From: Stramonita haemastoma | Taxonomy: Eukaryota; Mollusca; Gastropoda; Neogastropoda; Muricidae | Assembly (NCBI GenBank): GCA_030674155.1 | Contig: CM060342.1 | Coordinates: 13,226,531-13,290,530, forward strand | DNA: 64,000 nucleotides | Reading direction: 5' to 3' | In this document: in pieces, positions 9,769 through 22,423 of the stretch | How positions within the stretch are numbered: the first letter of the stretch is position 1 | Layout of the letters: every line of letters begins with the position of its first letter | Notes under the pieces: model-generated | Databases searched by the model: none | Told to the model about the DNA's origin: nothing | What the model saw: only the letters and a program-made list of their open reading frames with translations | Program-made: the position numbers and the translations under genes

Positions 9769-10386
9769 AGAGGTGATGTCGTGAGTGTGGGATGGAGGTG
9801 GAGGTGGAGGGGTCAGTTCAGCTGTGCTGAAGAAGACAGATCTTTGTGTGTTTTTTTTTTTTGTTATGGTTTGTAGTGGGGGGGGGGGGGGGGCTGGGTT
9901 TTTTTTTTTGGTGGGGGGGGGGGGTTGCAGTACTTAATTTATGAAACATATGCAAATGATGACTGTACCAGTTTTAAGGTGAAATATGAGGGTTGAATTA
10001 AAAATATTGTTTCAAATTGTTTATGGATGCATGACCGGTTAAAATGGTAGCACTTATAAAGCCTTAAAAAGACACACAAATTATTTCATTTTACATGCCA
10101 TTGTCATGGAAGCAGTTCAATTGGGTATGACTATGGAAACTGTTTCAAGCTTTTGGAACTGTTGGCCTATAGCGGATACAAGAGTTCCGTTTTTACAGAC
10201 CCATTATATAACCCAAGTTCCTGCCTAGGCTAAAAGCTCTGTCACCTACTGATGAAAGCTAAGTGCCATTACATGTTATGGTGTAAAATGTTAGTTGAGA
10301 TCGTCTGAAGTTACATTATGGCTGTCTACATGTTGAGGTAGTTGGAAAACAGTCAAACACGCAAACATTTCATCCAGGGTGTACTT

Positions 10387-10477
10387 TCAATCTCACAGTG
10401 ATTCTCAGGTGGGATGAGCAAGTCAAGAGTGCACATTTGGGTAACCCTAGAGTGTTATGCTGGGGAACGCACAACAA
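10387..10477 (+). repeat. SINE-D, diverged fragment
   Basis: TCAATCTCACAGTGATTCTC, AGGTGGGATGAGCAAGTCA and GAGTGTTATGCTGGGGAAC follow the reverse complement of the elements at 48010-48345, 54560-54735 and 57728-58050. A small open frame over it is incidental. Confidence 0.65.
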
Positions 10478-10649
10478 GAGGAAGAACAAAGCACTGGAAT
10501 AAAGACTTGACAGTGTATGAGATGGGATGCCTCGGTGATGCAGCTAGCAAAACTACAAGGGACCAGGTCAGAAACGAACATTTCAGAAAGAGGGTTGTGC
10601 CATCCATGTCAAGCAATGAATAGTTTGATCACTCGACAAGAATGCTAAT

Positions 10650-11525
10650 CAATCTTTTTTTAAATTCTGAGGTGTTCACTTAACTCATGTAAGATACACG
10701 AATTTAAGAAGTTTGAAAGGTACGAAGCTGACTTAACCCTTTTCAGTTACAAAACTTAATAAAGTTGAAAAGTACAGGGTTAACTTGAATCATTTTGTAA
10801 GTTTCATAACTTTAATGAATTTGAAAGGTAAAGGGTTGACTTCATGTTAAGTTACATGATTTGATAAACCAGAGAGGTACAAGGTTTACTTCATTCTTGT
10901 AAGTTACAAAATGTTATAAGTTGAAAAGTACAAGGTTTACATTATCCTTTTGTAAGCTAATAGTTAATGAATTTCAAAAGGTATGAGGTTCACTTTAACC
11001 TTGTAAGATACATGAGTAATGTAAGATGTAGGAGAGGTTCACTTTCTTCTTTTACGAGGCAAAATTTCACGAAATTCAGAACATGTGTATCAAATTTATC
11101 AAGATTGGCCAGGAGGAGTGTTTATTAATGATAGCACTTGCTTCAACTTTTGGCAATCTTATCAGACTTGCTTGTCTGATTAGGGAATTGAACCATATTC
11201 AAGCAAAAATCTTAGACACTGCTCCCCCCCCCCCCCCCTCCTCCCCTATCCCTTTCCCTCAGCTTGAGGTAGAAGTTGTGGAAGGGACGATTGTGAACTG
11301 CACAGCAGGCTGTGATTATTACCAAAGTGAACAGATATAACCCTGAGTTGCTGCCGGCCAGGAACCCATAACATGCGGTCACACTCAGATGTTATGAAAA
11401 GATTTGGTGACTATATATAGTTTGATGAATTCAAGACATATATGGTTTATTTATCCATGTATGAATTTTTATTTTCATTGAATTTGAAAGGTATGTGGTT
11501 TATTTTATCCTTGTAAGTTACGTAA
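10650..11525. repeat. Degenerate about 65-bp tandem repeat in the 3' UTR
   Basis: Recurring pattern TTGAAAGGTACAAGGTTTAC ... CCTTGTAAGTTACAT ... AATTTAATAAA with 15-30% divergence. There are about seven units from 10650 to 11080 and at least one more at 11424-11525. A C-run with unrelated sequence (11080-11420) separates the two blocks. Confidence 0.7.
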
Positions 11526-12831
11526 TAAATGCTCCATGTTGTAATCTTATTTTTAAGAGATTCCTTTTTTTTCAATTTCTGCTTTTTCCTTTAAATTGTG
11601 CAGAATTTTGGGGGATTCTTTGGATATCTGGGGTCAGGGGTTTTATTTTGTATTTGATTTTTAAACAGAGAATAATGTTTCCATTCTTGGTGTGATTAGG
11701 TTGGGAAAGAAAAACTTCTTTACATTTTTTGCTTCCTTGTGTTTTTTTTTTTAAAGTTTTTGTTTTTTGTTGGTGTTGTAATTGATAAAAGTGTATACTC
11801 TTGTGCATCATGTCTTCCAAAACTACGCAGTTGTCGAGGAAATCTACACCTTTTGTCAAAATATATTTTATTGATAATAAGTTTCCACTTCTGAAGAAAA
11901 AAAAACAAAACAAAAAAATCACAAGTCAGTATAACAACGGTATACAGAATAGAACAAAAACTTTTAGAAAATATATAATGCTCAGTAATGATAGGTTCAT
12001 GTTGCTCATGAAAGACAAGTGTAGGTTTGTTGAACTTGTATGTGAGATTAGCTGTTTAGTGTAAAAACTTGTTGATTGGTTGATACTTGCCCTCCTGGAG
12101 CAAATGTGTTCAGCATGTTCATTGGTTCAAATTTGGGGTTCTGGAGCAACTTGTTTGAATAATGATTGGTCGTTTCCTCTCATTAACATTGTGTATTTTA
12201 AATTTTGAATTTCATATCCTTTTCATTTGATTGCAATGAGTTGAACAAGACTCCCTCCTTTTTTGTTTTTGTTTTTGATTGGTTGTTTTGGGGGGTATTT
12301 TTTATAGGGAGAGAAAGAGGGTTCGGTTGGGTTTTGTTTTTTTTGTTGCTTTTTTTTTTTTGTTTGATTGGCAGTGTTGTGTGATGTTTTTAAAGACTAT
12401 GATTTTAAAACTTTAAAATACTGTTTGTATGTATATCAGATGTGATGGAAGGTGTATGGAATAATGGGTAAACGGTGACATATTTTTGAGAATGGGACGG
12501 CAAACCGATCAACTTGATACCGTTCAGGTTGCAGGCTTGGAGACTCATTGTCATGAATGTTGATTTACCCTGCAGCCTGGCGTCTTTCAAGAGGAATCTC
12601 TTGTCTTTTAGTTTTATCTTAAGACTATGTACATGCCAAAAACCAGCTGTACCAGTTCGTGTCCGATTATGATGATGTTGCTTTTACATCGAAAATTATT
12701 TTATCAATGTTACCCTGGATAATTCTTTTTCTTTTTTCTTTTATTGTATATTATTTTTTGTTAGAGGACTTTTCATGTACTTATAATCTCTTTCTCTCTG
12801 TTCCTTTTTATTTCTCTCCCCTTCCTCTCCA

Positions 12832-12834
<3 letters not shown>

Positions 12835-12896
<62 letters not shown>

Positions 12897-12899
12897 CTT
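12835..12899. repeat. (CT)n microsatellite
   Basis: CT repeat of about 65 bp with a few TT interruptions. The flanking 11530-12830 and 12900-13239 stretches are AT-rich with T-runs and show no element or exon I can identify. Confidence 0.95.
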
Positions 12900-13239
12900 G
12901 AGGAGACGTTTTAAAAATTTATATTCATGTATATATTCTCTTTCCTCTCTCTGTTAACCCACTTTCAATCAAATCATAAAAGATTGATGGATTTTACCAT
13001 TTGATTTCATTTTATCTTGGTTTCGTTTGCAGCTTTTTGTAATTGGGAAGGATATTTATTGAATGAAGCCATTTTTACTGTGTTTTTTTTTTTTTTTAAA
13101 GCTTGTATGCTGCACAGTTGTAAATTATAACCTGTTTTTATTTTGTAAATAAGATGCTGAATCTCTGTTTATTTCTGTTGTTGATGACGATATTTTTTAG
13201 GGGGTAGTTTCTTTTTGATTGATGGGGTTCATTTTAATG

Positions 13240-13311
<72 letters not shown>
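13240..13311. repeat. (CA)n microsatellite
   Basis: CA repeat of about 70 bp with one AACA interruption; a second (CA)n block is at 13550-13580 directly before the SINE-A. Confidence 0.95.
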
Positions 13312-13313
<2 letters not shown>

Positions 13314-13545
13314 CCAACAAGTTTCTGTACTTGCTTACTACTACTAATCTCAAATAAAATATCAATGTTTCAGGTAACTTACATTGCTCTCTTTCTTAAT
13401 TTTATGCTCAAATAATATATACGTATGTATGTATAAGGTTCCCTTTCTCATTACTTGTTTGTATATCATTGTGTATATTTAAATGATTCAGTATTGCCTT
13501 TTCACATACATTCTCTCTCTCTCTCTTTGTAATTCCATGAAACTC

Positions 13546-13582
<37 letters not shown>

Positions 13583-13584
13583 GG

Positions 13585-13930
13585 GGGGACGGATAGCCTA
13601 GTGGTCAGAACACTGCACTGGCAATTTGACGACCCAGGTTCGAGTCCGGTCGAGGAAATTTTTCTCCTGGAGTTAACATCAGTGCTGACTCCACTCTCCC
13701 CAAAAGTCCTTCGGATGAGACTTTAAACCAAGGCCCCGTGTGCGAACGCACGCAGAACATCTTGCGCACACGTTAAATCCTGTTCCGCTTTTCGTAAGAG
13801 TAGGCCATCGTGTGCCGGTGGGAACAGATGACAATATTTACAAAAACTGCATACACACGGGGACCGGATGAAAAAAAGCACATGATTGCTTATTCTGTTA
13901 TCCTCGATATAAAGAAAAGAAAAAAAAAAA
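13585..13930 (+). repeat. SINE-A, near full-length copy
   Basis: tRNA-like head GGATAGCCTAGTGGTCAGAA (A box) and CCAGGTTCGAGTCCGG (B box). Then GGAGTTAACATCAGTGCTGA, the core TCCTTCGGATGAGACTTTAA ... CGCAGAACATCTTGCGCACA ... GGGAACAGATGACA, and the tail TGCATACACACGGGGACCGG ... TTATCCTCGATATAAAG followed by A-rich/CA sequence. About 345 bp. This is the reference copy for the family in this window. Confidence 0.9.
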
Positions 13931-14128
13931 AAAAAAAAAAACACACACACACACCAGCACACACACACACACACACACCACCACACACACACACACGCAC
14001 ACACGCACACATCACACACACATCTGAATTTGGAAGTTTATACACATGTGCTTCGCTTTGTCTTTCTCGTGTATATCGATCAATGCAATGATATCAGATG
14101 ACATTTTTTGGTGTAAATTTTAAACATG

Positions 14129-14134
14129 AATAAA
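14129..14134 (+). terminator. Candidate polyadenylation signal AATAAA
   Basis: AATAAA in GAATAAAATATTTTTCTGT, about 4.4 kb after the SLC15A4-like stop codon. It is followed by a T-rich and then GT-rich stretch, as expected of a downstream element. Not unique, since other AATAAA motifs occur earlier. Confidence 0.35.
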
Positions 14135-14164
14135 ATATTTTTCTGTACATGATGGAGATTGTTT

Positions 14165-14178
14165 ATGTAGTGCGTGTG

Positions 14179-14209
<31 letters not shown>

Positions 14210-14600
14210 ACACTTAGACATGTTTGTGTGTGTGTGTGTGTGTGTGTTTAACTTATTTTCTTTTATATCGAGGATAATGGAATAAGCACACATGTGCTTT
14301 TTTTTTCATCCAGTCCCCATGTGCATGAAGTTTTGTAAATGTCATCTGTTCCCACTGGCACACAATGGCCTACTCTTATGAAAAGTGTGTGTGTGTTAGT
14401 ATGTGTGTGTGTTAGTTTTGTGTGTGTGTGTTGTGTGTGTGTGTGTGTGTGGTTGTGTGTGTGTGGTGTGTTTAAGTGTGTGTGTGTGTGCATGTGTGTG
14501 TGTGTGTAGTGTGTTTGTGTGTGTGTGTTAGTGTGTGTGTGTGTTGTGTGTGTGTGTGTGTGTGTGGTGTGTGTGTTTGTGTGCTTAGATGTGTGGGTCT
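14165..14600. repeat. (GT)n blocks around a reversed SINE-A tail
   Basis: (GT)n at 14168-14255 and 14385-14600 flank 14262-14390, which is the reverse complement of the SINE-A tail and part of the core (TCTTTTATATCGAGGATAAT; TCATCTGTTCCCACTGGCAC). The head is lost into the microsatellite. Confidence 0.85.
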
Positions 14601-14984
14601 GTGTGTGTTTGCTGTTATTGCACTCAAAGGATTCAACCTGAACTCAAAGAAAACATTCTTTCTGCCTTTCTTTTCCTTTCTGCCCATTGCAAATCAGAGA
14701 CATATGTTTTTCTCTGTCATAGCAAATCTTACATACTTAAAACAACAACAAAGAAACAAAAGCTTGAAAGCAGGGGCAGACTTTCTCTGGGCTTGCAATG
14801 ACTCTTTCAAATAACTGGGAACAAGCATGGGATATCCTGGTGGTTAGTGTTAAAGCAGAACTGGGTTTGGTTTTTTTTTCAATGCCTTGTGATCTGCTAC
14901 AGAGAGTGGAAAACCATGAGAAGTGGAGGAGGCTGGTTGCTGAATCTTCAGTGGTGCCCCTACTGTCCATGGGAGTATGACAGG

Positions 14985-15360
14985 TGAAGATGGAAGAGTG
15001 TTAAGCTGGTGATCTGATGGTGTGGGATTGAATTATTATCGAGATGCCTGTTTGAGGGGATTTTTCCCCCCTGGAGTTAACATTGGTTCTGACTTCACTC
15101 CCCTAAAAGTCCTTCGGATGAGATCATAAACCAAAGTCCCATGCACGAACACATGCAGAACATCTTCAACACACATTAAAACTTGTTAAGAAAAAAGACA
15201 AACAAACCCACAACCCAACCTTGTTCCACCTTTCAGAAGAGTATGCCATTGTGTAATAATAGGAACTGAAGTCTGAAGACAAACTTTTAAAAGCACATGC
15301 ATACTGATGTCGTGTTTAGACATCATCCCAGAACTCAGAATGTTGCTACTTTGTAGGTGT
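14985..15360 (+). repeat. SINE-B, decayed copy
   Basis: Decayed head, then CTGGAGTTAACATTGGTTCT, core AAAGTCCTTCGGATGAGAT and CATGCAGAACATCTTC. The B-type tail reads TTTAGACATCATCCCAGAAC and TCAGAATGTTGCTACTTTGT. About 30 extra bases (AAGAAAAAAGACAAACAAAC) interrupt the core at 15187-15220. Confidence 0.75.
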
Positions 15361-15619
15361 TCATGTGGAAGTTTTCTGTTTATTCTCAAAAAGGGCGGGG
15401 GGAGGGGGGGGTTCTCCCTCAAATCGTTTTTTCAGCTTTAGTTATTGTTTTCACCCCTGTTTGCTTGTTGTTTCTTCTGAGGTTATTTTTTTGTTCTCAC
15501 TGCATGTGAATTTTTGTGGGTTTTTTTTTTTTTTTTGTGGGGGGGGGGGGGGGGGGGGAGTTTTAGTTGATTTTCTCCTTCAGTATTTTTCTTGCACTCC
15601 CTTGGGTTATTTTGTTTCT

Positions 15620-15622
<3 letters not shown>

Positions 15623-15709
<87 letters not shown>
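15623..15709. repeat. (CT)n microsatellite at the 5' junction of a LINE
   Basis: Uninterrupted CT repeat; a G/T-rich tract (15515-15565) precedes it. It is in frame with the RT sequence that follows, so the open frame spuriously starts in the repeat. Confidence 0.95.
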
Positions 15710-15712
<3 letters not shown>

Positions 15713-17000
15713 CCTGATTAGCCTCGTTGATGAATGGTTAAAAAATATCAACAATAACAAATTTACTGGTCTGCTACTCGTTGACTTTGCAAAAGCCTTT
15801 GACGTCATAGATCACAACCTTTTAGTCCGTAAATTGAAACTATATAAATTTTCTGATGATGCTTTGTCACTTGTAAAATCATTTCTTTCTAATCGAAACC
15901 ACACTGTTTGGCTAAATGATGAACATTCTGAATTTCTTTCACAAAAATTTGGTGTTCCCCAAGGATCAGTATTAGGGCCTTTTCTTTTTTCACTATATAT
16001 CAATGATCTTCCTTTATCTGTTACAAAAGGCGTAACTGAACTTTTTGCTGATGACACCTCTATCTATTCTTCTCATTCCGACTTGAAACAACTATCTCAC
16101 TATATGCAAGAAAATGCCAATCAATTATTGGAATGGACAAAACTTAATCATATGGCCCTAAATCATCAAAAAACAAAATATATGATAATTACATCTCGAC
16201 AAAAACGGCAAAATATAACCTTTGTTTTGCCACCAATTCATATTGATAATAATGTTATTAAAGAAGTAGACACGCATAGACTCCTAGGGGTTACTATTGA
16301 TAATGATCTTTCCTGGTCGCCACATATTGATTTTCTATATAAACGAATCTCTCAAAAGATATTTCAGCTCTCTAAAATCAAACACTTTCTTGACCTAGAT
16401 TCTCGTAAACAGTTTTATTTTACTTATATTCAATCATTTATTGATTACGCCTCAACATTGTATGATAGATGTAGTGCTAATAGCTTAAAACCACTTTTAA
16501 GAATTCATAAACGAGCTATTAAAGTGATACTCTTAAAGCCTTCCACCTTGTCACCCCAAGACTATACTAGATTGGACATTCTTCCCCTAACTTACCATCT
16601 GGAATATAATAAAGCAATCATAATGTATCGTATAATGAACGGTCTTGCTCCATCTACCCTGACTACTAGATTCCCAATTAATCAGTCAAGATACACCAAT
16701 AATATAATAATTCCTAAACCAAGGCTCGACCTCTATAAAACAAGTCTTCGCTACTCTGGAGGAATTATTTGGAATTCTTTACCAAAAAATATTAAAGAGA
16801 AAAGTAGTATTGTATCTTTTAAGCGTAACTATAAATCTTTCCTGTTTCAAAAAATACTCAAACATGCTCCTAAACTATAGTCATTATCATTATTAGACAT
16901 GTTAAAATTGGGACAACAAACAGCATCGACAAACTATTCATGACCTCAGGTCTCGTACATATGTATTCTGCTTCTGTATTATGATTATTGTATGTTATGT
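15710..17000 (+). mobile_element. CR1-like LINE, 5'-truncated, with open RT frame
   Basis: An open frame from 15710 to the TAG at 16878-16880 encodes about 389 residues of a non-LTR reverse transcriptase. It carries LLLVDFAKAFDVIDHNLL, GVPQGSVLGPFLFSLYINDL, the catalytic FADDT and QLLEWTKLNHMALNHQKTKY, then a thumb/C-terminal region ending SFKRNYKSFLFQKILK. This is the motif order of the CR1/L2 group. The endonuclease domain and 5' part are missing. No stop codons or frameshifts interrupt it, which suggests a fairly recent insertion. The 3' UTR boundary near 17000 is uncertain. Confidence 0.88.
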
Positions 17001-17244
17001 TATAGTGATAATGTACTCTGACTGCTGATGTTGTTGGGTTTTTGTTGTTGTTGTTGTTGCTGGATGTTGGGTTTTCTTTGTTTTTAAATCAAATTTTGTA
17101 ATCACCTTCTTCAGAATCTATTATACATCAACTCTAGCTAAAATCGTAATGCCATGTGCTCATAGATTCTTGTTTGTATATAAGTCATGCTTTAAAGACT
17201 GGAAAGAGGTAGTCAGAGATGTGGGTAAATAGCATGTCGATTTG

Positions 17245-17477
<233 letters not shown>

Positions 17478-17761
17478 ATATTAAATTGTTTTTTTTTTTT
17501 TTTTTTTTTCTGTACCCTTCGTATTTAGTATTTGCTTGTTCGTTTGAAATGATTTTCATTATCTATTTCATATTGTGTACATTGTGTACACCTTTTCATG
17601 TTTATTGTGGGGGGGGTTGCTTGCTTATTTGACTTTTGTTTTCGGGGGGGGGGGGGGGAGGGGGGGGCGGTGGGTTGGGATCTTTTCCGAGGGCTGGATG
17701 TAAAAAAGCAATTGTTGCTTATTCTATTACCCTCTTTGAATAAAAAAGTTTTCAAAAGTTT

Positions 17762-19265
<1,504 letters not shown>

Positions 19266-19367
19266 AGGTGGCTTGATAAAAGAAAAAAGAAAACACATTG
19301 CTTATTCAATGTACCATCTGCAAATAAAAATTTGACGTCACTTGACTTTGACTGCAGTTGACTTCAC

Positions 19368-19380
19368 ACACACACACACA

Positions 19381-19462
<82 letters not shown>
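19368..19462. repeat. (CA)n/(CGCA)n microsatellite with SINE-A tail
   Basis: CA then CGCA then CA repeats. ATTATCCTTGATATAAAAGA right after is the end of a SINE-A tail. Confidence 0.92.
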
Positions 19463-19463
<1 letters not shown>

Positions 19464-19559
19464 TATCCTTGATATAAAAGAATAAAGAATAAATCAAAAC
19501 ATACACTACTCCATCTGAATTTAGAAGTTTATGAAACATCTTTTAGAAGTTCATAAACC

Positions 19560-20674
19560 CTTTTTTATATGCCCTGATATAAAATAGCACTCGGTCTCGA
19601 TGTTACATCATCACAATGCATGTAAATCATATTGTTCACTTGGCTACAAGTGGACAGACCACAGGGGCTAGGTGAGTTCTACGCCTTTCGGTATTAAGAC
19701 GTCTTTGGTGCTCCAATTTTCGGGGATTTTATCACGTGACCCATGTGAGGTCAGAAACTCTTTCCTGGGGTCAATCAGCAGACGACTGACCTAATCTGCA
19801 ATAGGCTAGTGGAAGGCCTGATCTCTCCTAGTTAGCAGGTAAACTATGTCCAATATTGTGTGTCGATTTTTAGTTAGAAAATACGAATGTGTCATGTATC
19901 TGATCGCATCACCGTTAGGCCAACGGCTGACTGCTTGATAGGCAAATCTTAATGTTTGCCGACAGTTTTAAGTTCAGTAGCCTTGGAATGGGTCTTACGA
20001 AACACACATACGAAAAGACAGAAGACTTTTAAGAAGCCCACTGCAGACAAAAGGCGAAGCGTTTGAAATGAAAATCACGGGATGAGCAATCTCTTTTGAA
20101 ATATTGTGTCACCGATTTATGGAACCAATGCATTTCAGATTGTGCATCACGACAGCTATCCCAGTCACGGCTCAAAATAGAGTGAAGAACGTGACAGATG
20201 CGTCTTCGATGATGGCTTCCAAGTTTACACACATGTGTGTGTGACATAACATTAGGTTTGGAAACTAGCCACAAGAACGTCGCTAAGCGCTTTGAAATGC
20301 AGAGGAAAAAAGTTAACATATTTAAGAGATCGAATGTGTTTTCACTCAGTTGCGACAACTGGCAACGCCCATGTATGGAGAACTCTGCATTGCTAATACT
20401 GTAATATTTAACTCTGTGATACTGGAGAACTCTGCATTGCTAATACTGTAATATTTAACTCTGTGATATTCTTTGCAAGGCCATTCGACTTGACAGCAGA
20501 GGGATAAAGCTTTTTGTGTGGTTTTTTTGTTCTAGGGAAGAAAGTTGCAGTTTGTAAAACAACAACAAAACAAAAACAAACCCCACCTCAAAACAAACAA
20601 AAAAACCACACTGGCTTCCTAGGCAACCAAGTAAACAAACTCTTCGCTCTAATTTTGATTTTCTGCATGGTACA
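19560..20674. other. Unique intergenic stretch; possible POR 5' region
   Basis: Balanced composition and almost no simple repeats, unlike its surroundings. It contains the palindrome TCACGTGA (19732-19739) and donor-like CTAG|GTGAGTTC (19670-19671) and GCAG|GTAAACT (near 19840). It could carry the promoter or a non-coding first exon of POR, but no coding evidence supports this. Confidence 0.3.
20377..20470. repeat. 47-bp direct duplication
   Basis: GGAGAACTCTGCATTGCTAA through CTCTGTGATA occurs at 20377 and again, identical, at 20424. Confidence 0.95.
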
Positions 20675-20675
20675 G

Positions 20676-20780
20676 GGGGGAGTCTATGACTCTCAGTCCC
20701 TTAAGCCACAGAAACCAGGATAAGCACAGGCCTGATGAGCCTTAGGCTCGGGATAGACTTTAACTTTTTTTAACTGTGGT
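20676..20780 (+). repeat. SINE-T, 5'-truncated
   Basis: GGGGGGAGTCTATGACTCTC, CCACAGAAACCAGGATAAGC, GATGAGCCTTAGGCTCGGGA and TAGACTTTAACTTTTTTTAA match the 3' half of the family described at 28478-28770. From 20781 to 21270 the sequence is AT-rich with nothing recognised. Confidence 0.88.
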
Positions 20781-21277
20781 CTTTATTACCAAGTACTGCC
20801 CATTATAATTACTTGCTTAGTGATAGCAGGGTATATATACTATCTGAATAGTTACAATATGTCATAAGTGTGAACATGTGAATTCAGTATTATACAGAGT
20901 TGAATAAAAAGTAGGCAAGGCTAATTAATGAATCTTTCAAACATAAACATGACAAGAATGATATTATGTCTGGATTTTTAAATCGGCCATTACTGAGAAA
21001 ATTGGTTTGTTAGCTGAAAAGAATGATTTGGCAAAGCTGTTTGTGCAGATGGACTTGCTGGTGATTGCATTAAAAAAAATGTGTATGATGAATCACTTAG
21101 TCCTGTTGTAGAATCAGAGGATTATTGAAGTTAGTAGAAGACAAAAATATCAGAAATAAATATCAAGCAAGCTTGAACAAGAGGAAAAAATCAAACTGCA
21201 GATCTTTAGTCAAGATTAAGGTCATTCTTCTAAAACAAATCTTGTCTGTGTTGCATTGGTTAATTTATTTGTTTGTT

Positions 21278-21410
<133 letters not shown>

Positions 21411-21424
21411 TTATTATTTATTTT

Positions 21425-21720
21425 TTATTCATTCTTTTATATTGAGGATAATGGAATAAGCACTCTTGTCCCCATGTGTATACATTTTTGTACATTTTGT
21501 CATCTGTTCCCTCCAGCACACAATGGCCTATTCTTTTGAAAAGCGAAAATAATTTAATGTGTGTCACTGTGTGCAAGATGTTCTCTGTGTGTTCGCACAC
21601 AGGACCTCATTTATAGTCTCATCCGAAGGATTTTAGGGAGATTGGAGTTTGCACTGATTTTAGCTCCAGGGGGAAATATCCCCTTCAACAGAATTCAAAC
21701 CCAGGTCATCAGATTGCTCT
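21425..21720 (-). repeat. SINE-A, reversed near-complete copy
   Basis: Tail TTCTTTTATATTGAGGATAA, core GCAAGATGTTCTCTGTGTGT and TAGTCTCATCCGAAGGATTT, then TTTAGCTCCAGGGGGAAATA and B-box complement TTCAAACCCAGGTCATCAGA. The head end is lost in GT repeats. Confidence 0.85.
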
Positions 21721-22423
21721 GTGTGTGTGTGTGTAAATCATGATATCCGACAGGTGTGAGTGAGTGAGTGAGTGTGTGTGTGTGTGTCACTGTGTGTGTG
21801 TCACTGTGTGTGTGTCACTGTGTGTGTGTCACTGTGTGTTACGATTTAACAGCCTATGCTAGATTGCGATTGCTATGCTCTGTGTGTGTGTGTGTGTGTG
21901 TGAATAGTGATATCAGACAGGTAAGAGTGTGTGAGAGAGTGAGAGACAGAGAGAGACAGAGAGAGAGAGCGTGTGTGTGTCACTGTGTCACTGTGTGTGT
22001 TACGAATTAACAGCCTATGCTACAAAGTAATATATAGAGAACCGAGGAGAAAAAAAAGTACGGTGTTGGGACTATGAAGACAAATCCAGAAAAAAATTTT
22101 CTTCAAAAATCTATATTAAGTAGAAAATAAAAGTAGAACAGGACTTTACAATTAACTAACATGGCACAGAAAATTTTGGACTTTGAATTAATTTACACAT
22201 AATAATGTAGATAATGTGTGCAAAGGGGGGGGGGGGGGGTGGACTAGGGCAGCTGGAGAGTTACTACAAAACAGATCAGAAAGAATCGCCTCTAAAAACA
22301 AAATGATCAATCACAGGAAGATATGTTGTTGTTGTTGTTGTAGTTTAATTTAAAGTCTATTCACACTTGGTGATATTAGACTAAACAAACAAAGAACAAA
22401 ACAAAAAACAAACAAATAAAACC

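Larger units (their letters stand above)
9769..14150 (+). other. Probable long 3' UTR of the SLC15A4-like gene
   Basis: AT-rich sequence after the TAG with no further coding resemblance. It contains a decayed SINE-D (10387-10477), a diverged tandem repeat (10650-11080, 11424-11525), a (CT)n tract, (CA)n tracts and a full SINE-A. Several AATAAA-like motifs occur (near 10748 and 13350, and at 14129-14134). The true 3' end could be any of these; the extent is an inference. Confidence 0.4.

Noticed and set aside
10414..10623. 69-codon frame with ERTTRGRTKHW, at first sight a LINE ORF2 end
   Set aside because: Its first part overlaps a SINE-D remnant, and the remainder lacks the DR-x-x-W motif; not enough to call.
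15567..15709. Extension of the LINE RT protein into the Ser/Leu region
   Set aside because: This is the translated (CT)n microsatellite in frame by chance; the element starts at about 15710.
20029..20358. 109-codon minus-strand frame in the unique island
   Set aside because: No family resemblance, no start context or neighbouring exons; codon composition unremarkable.
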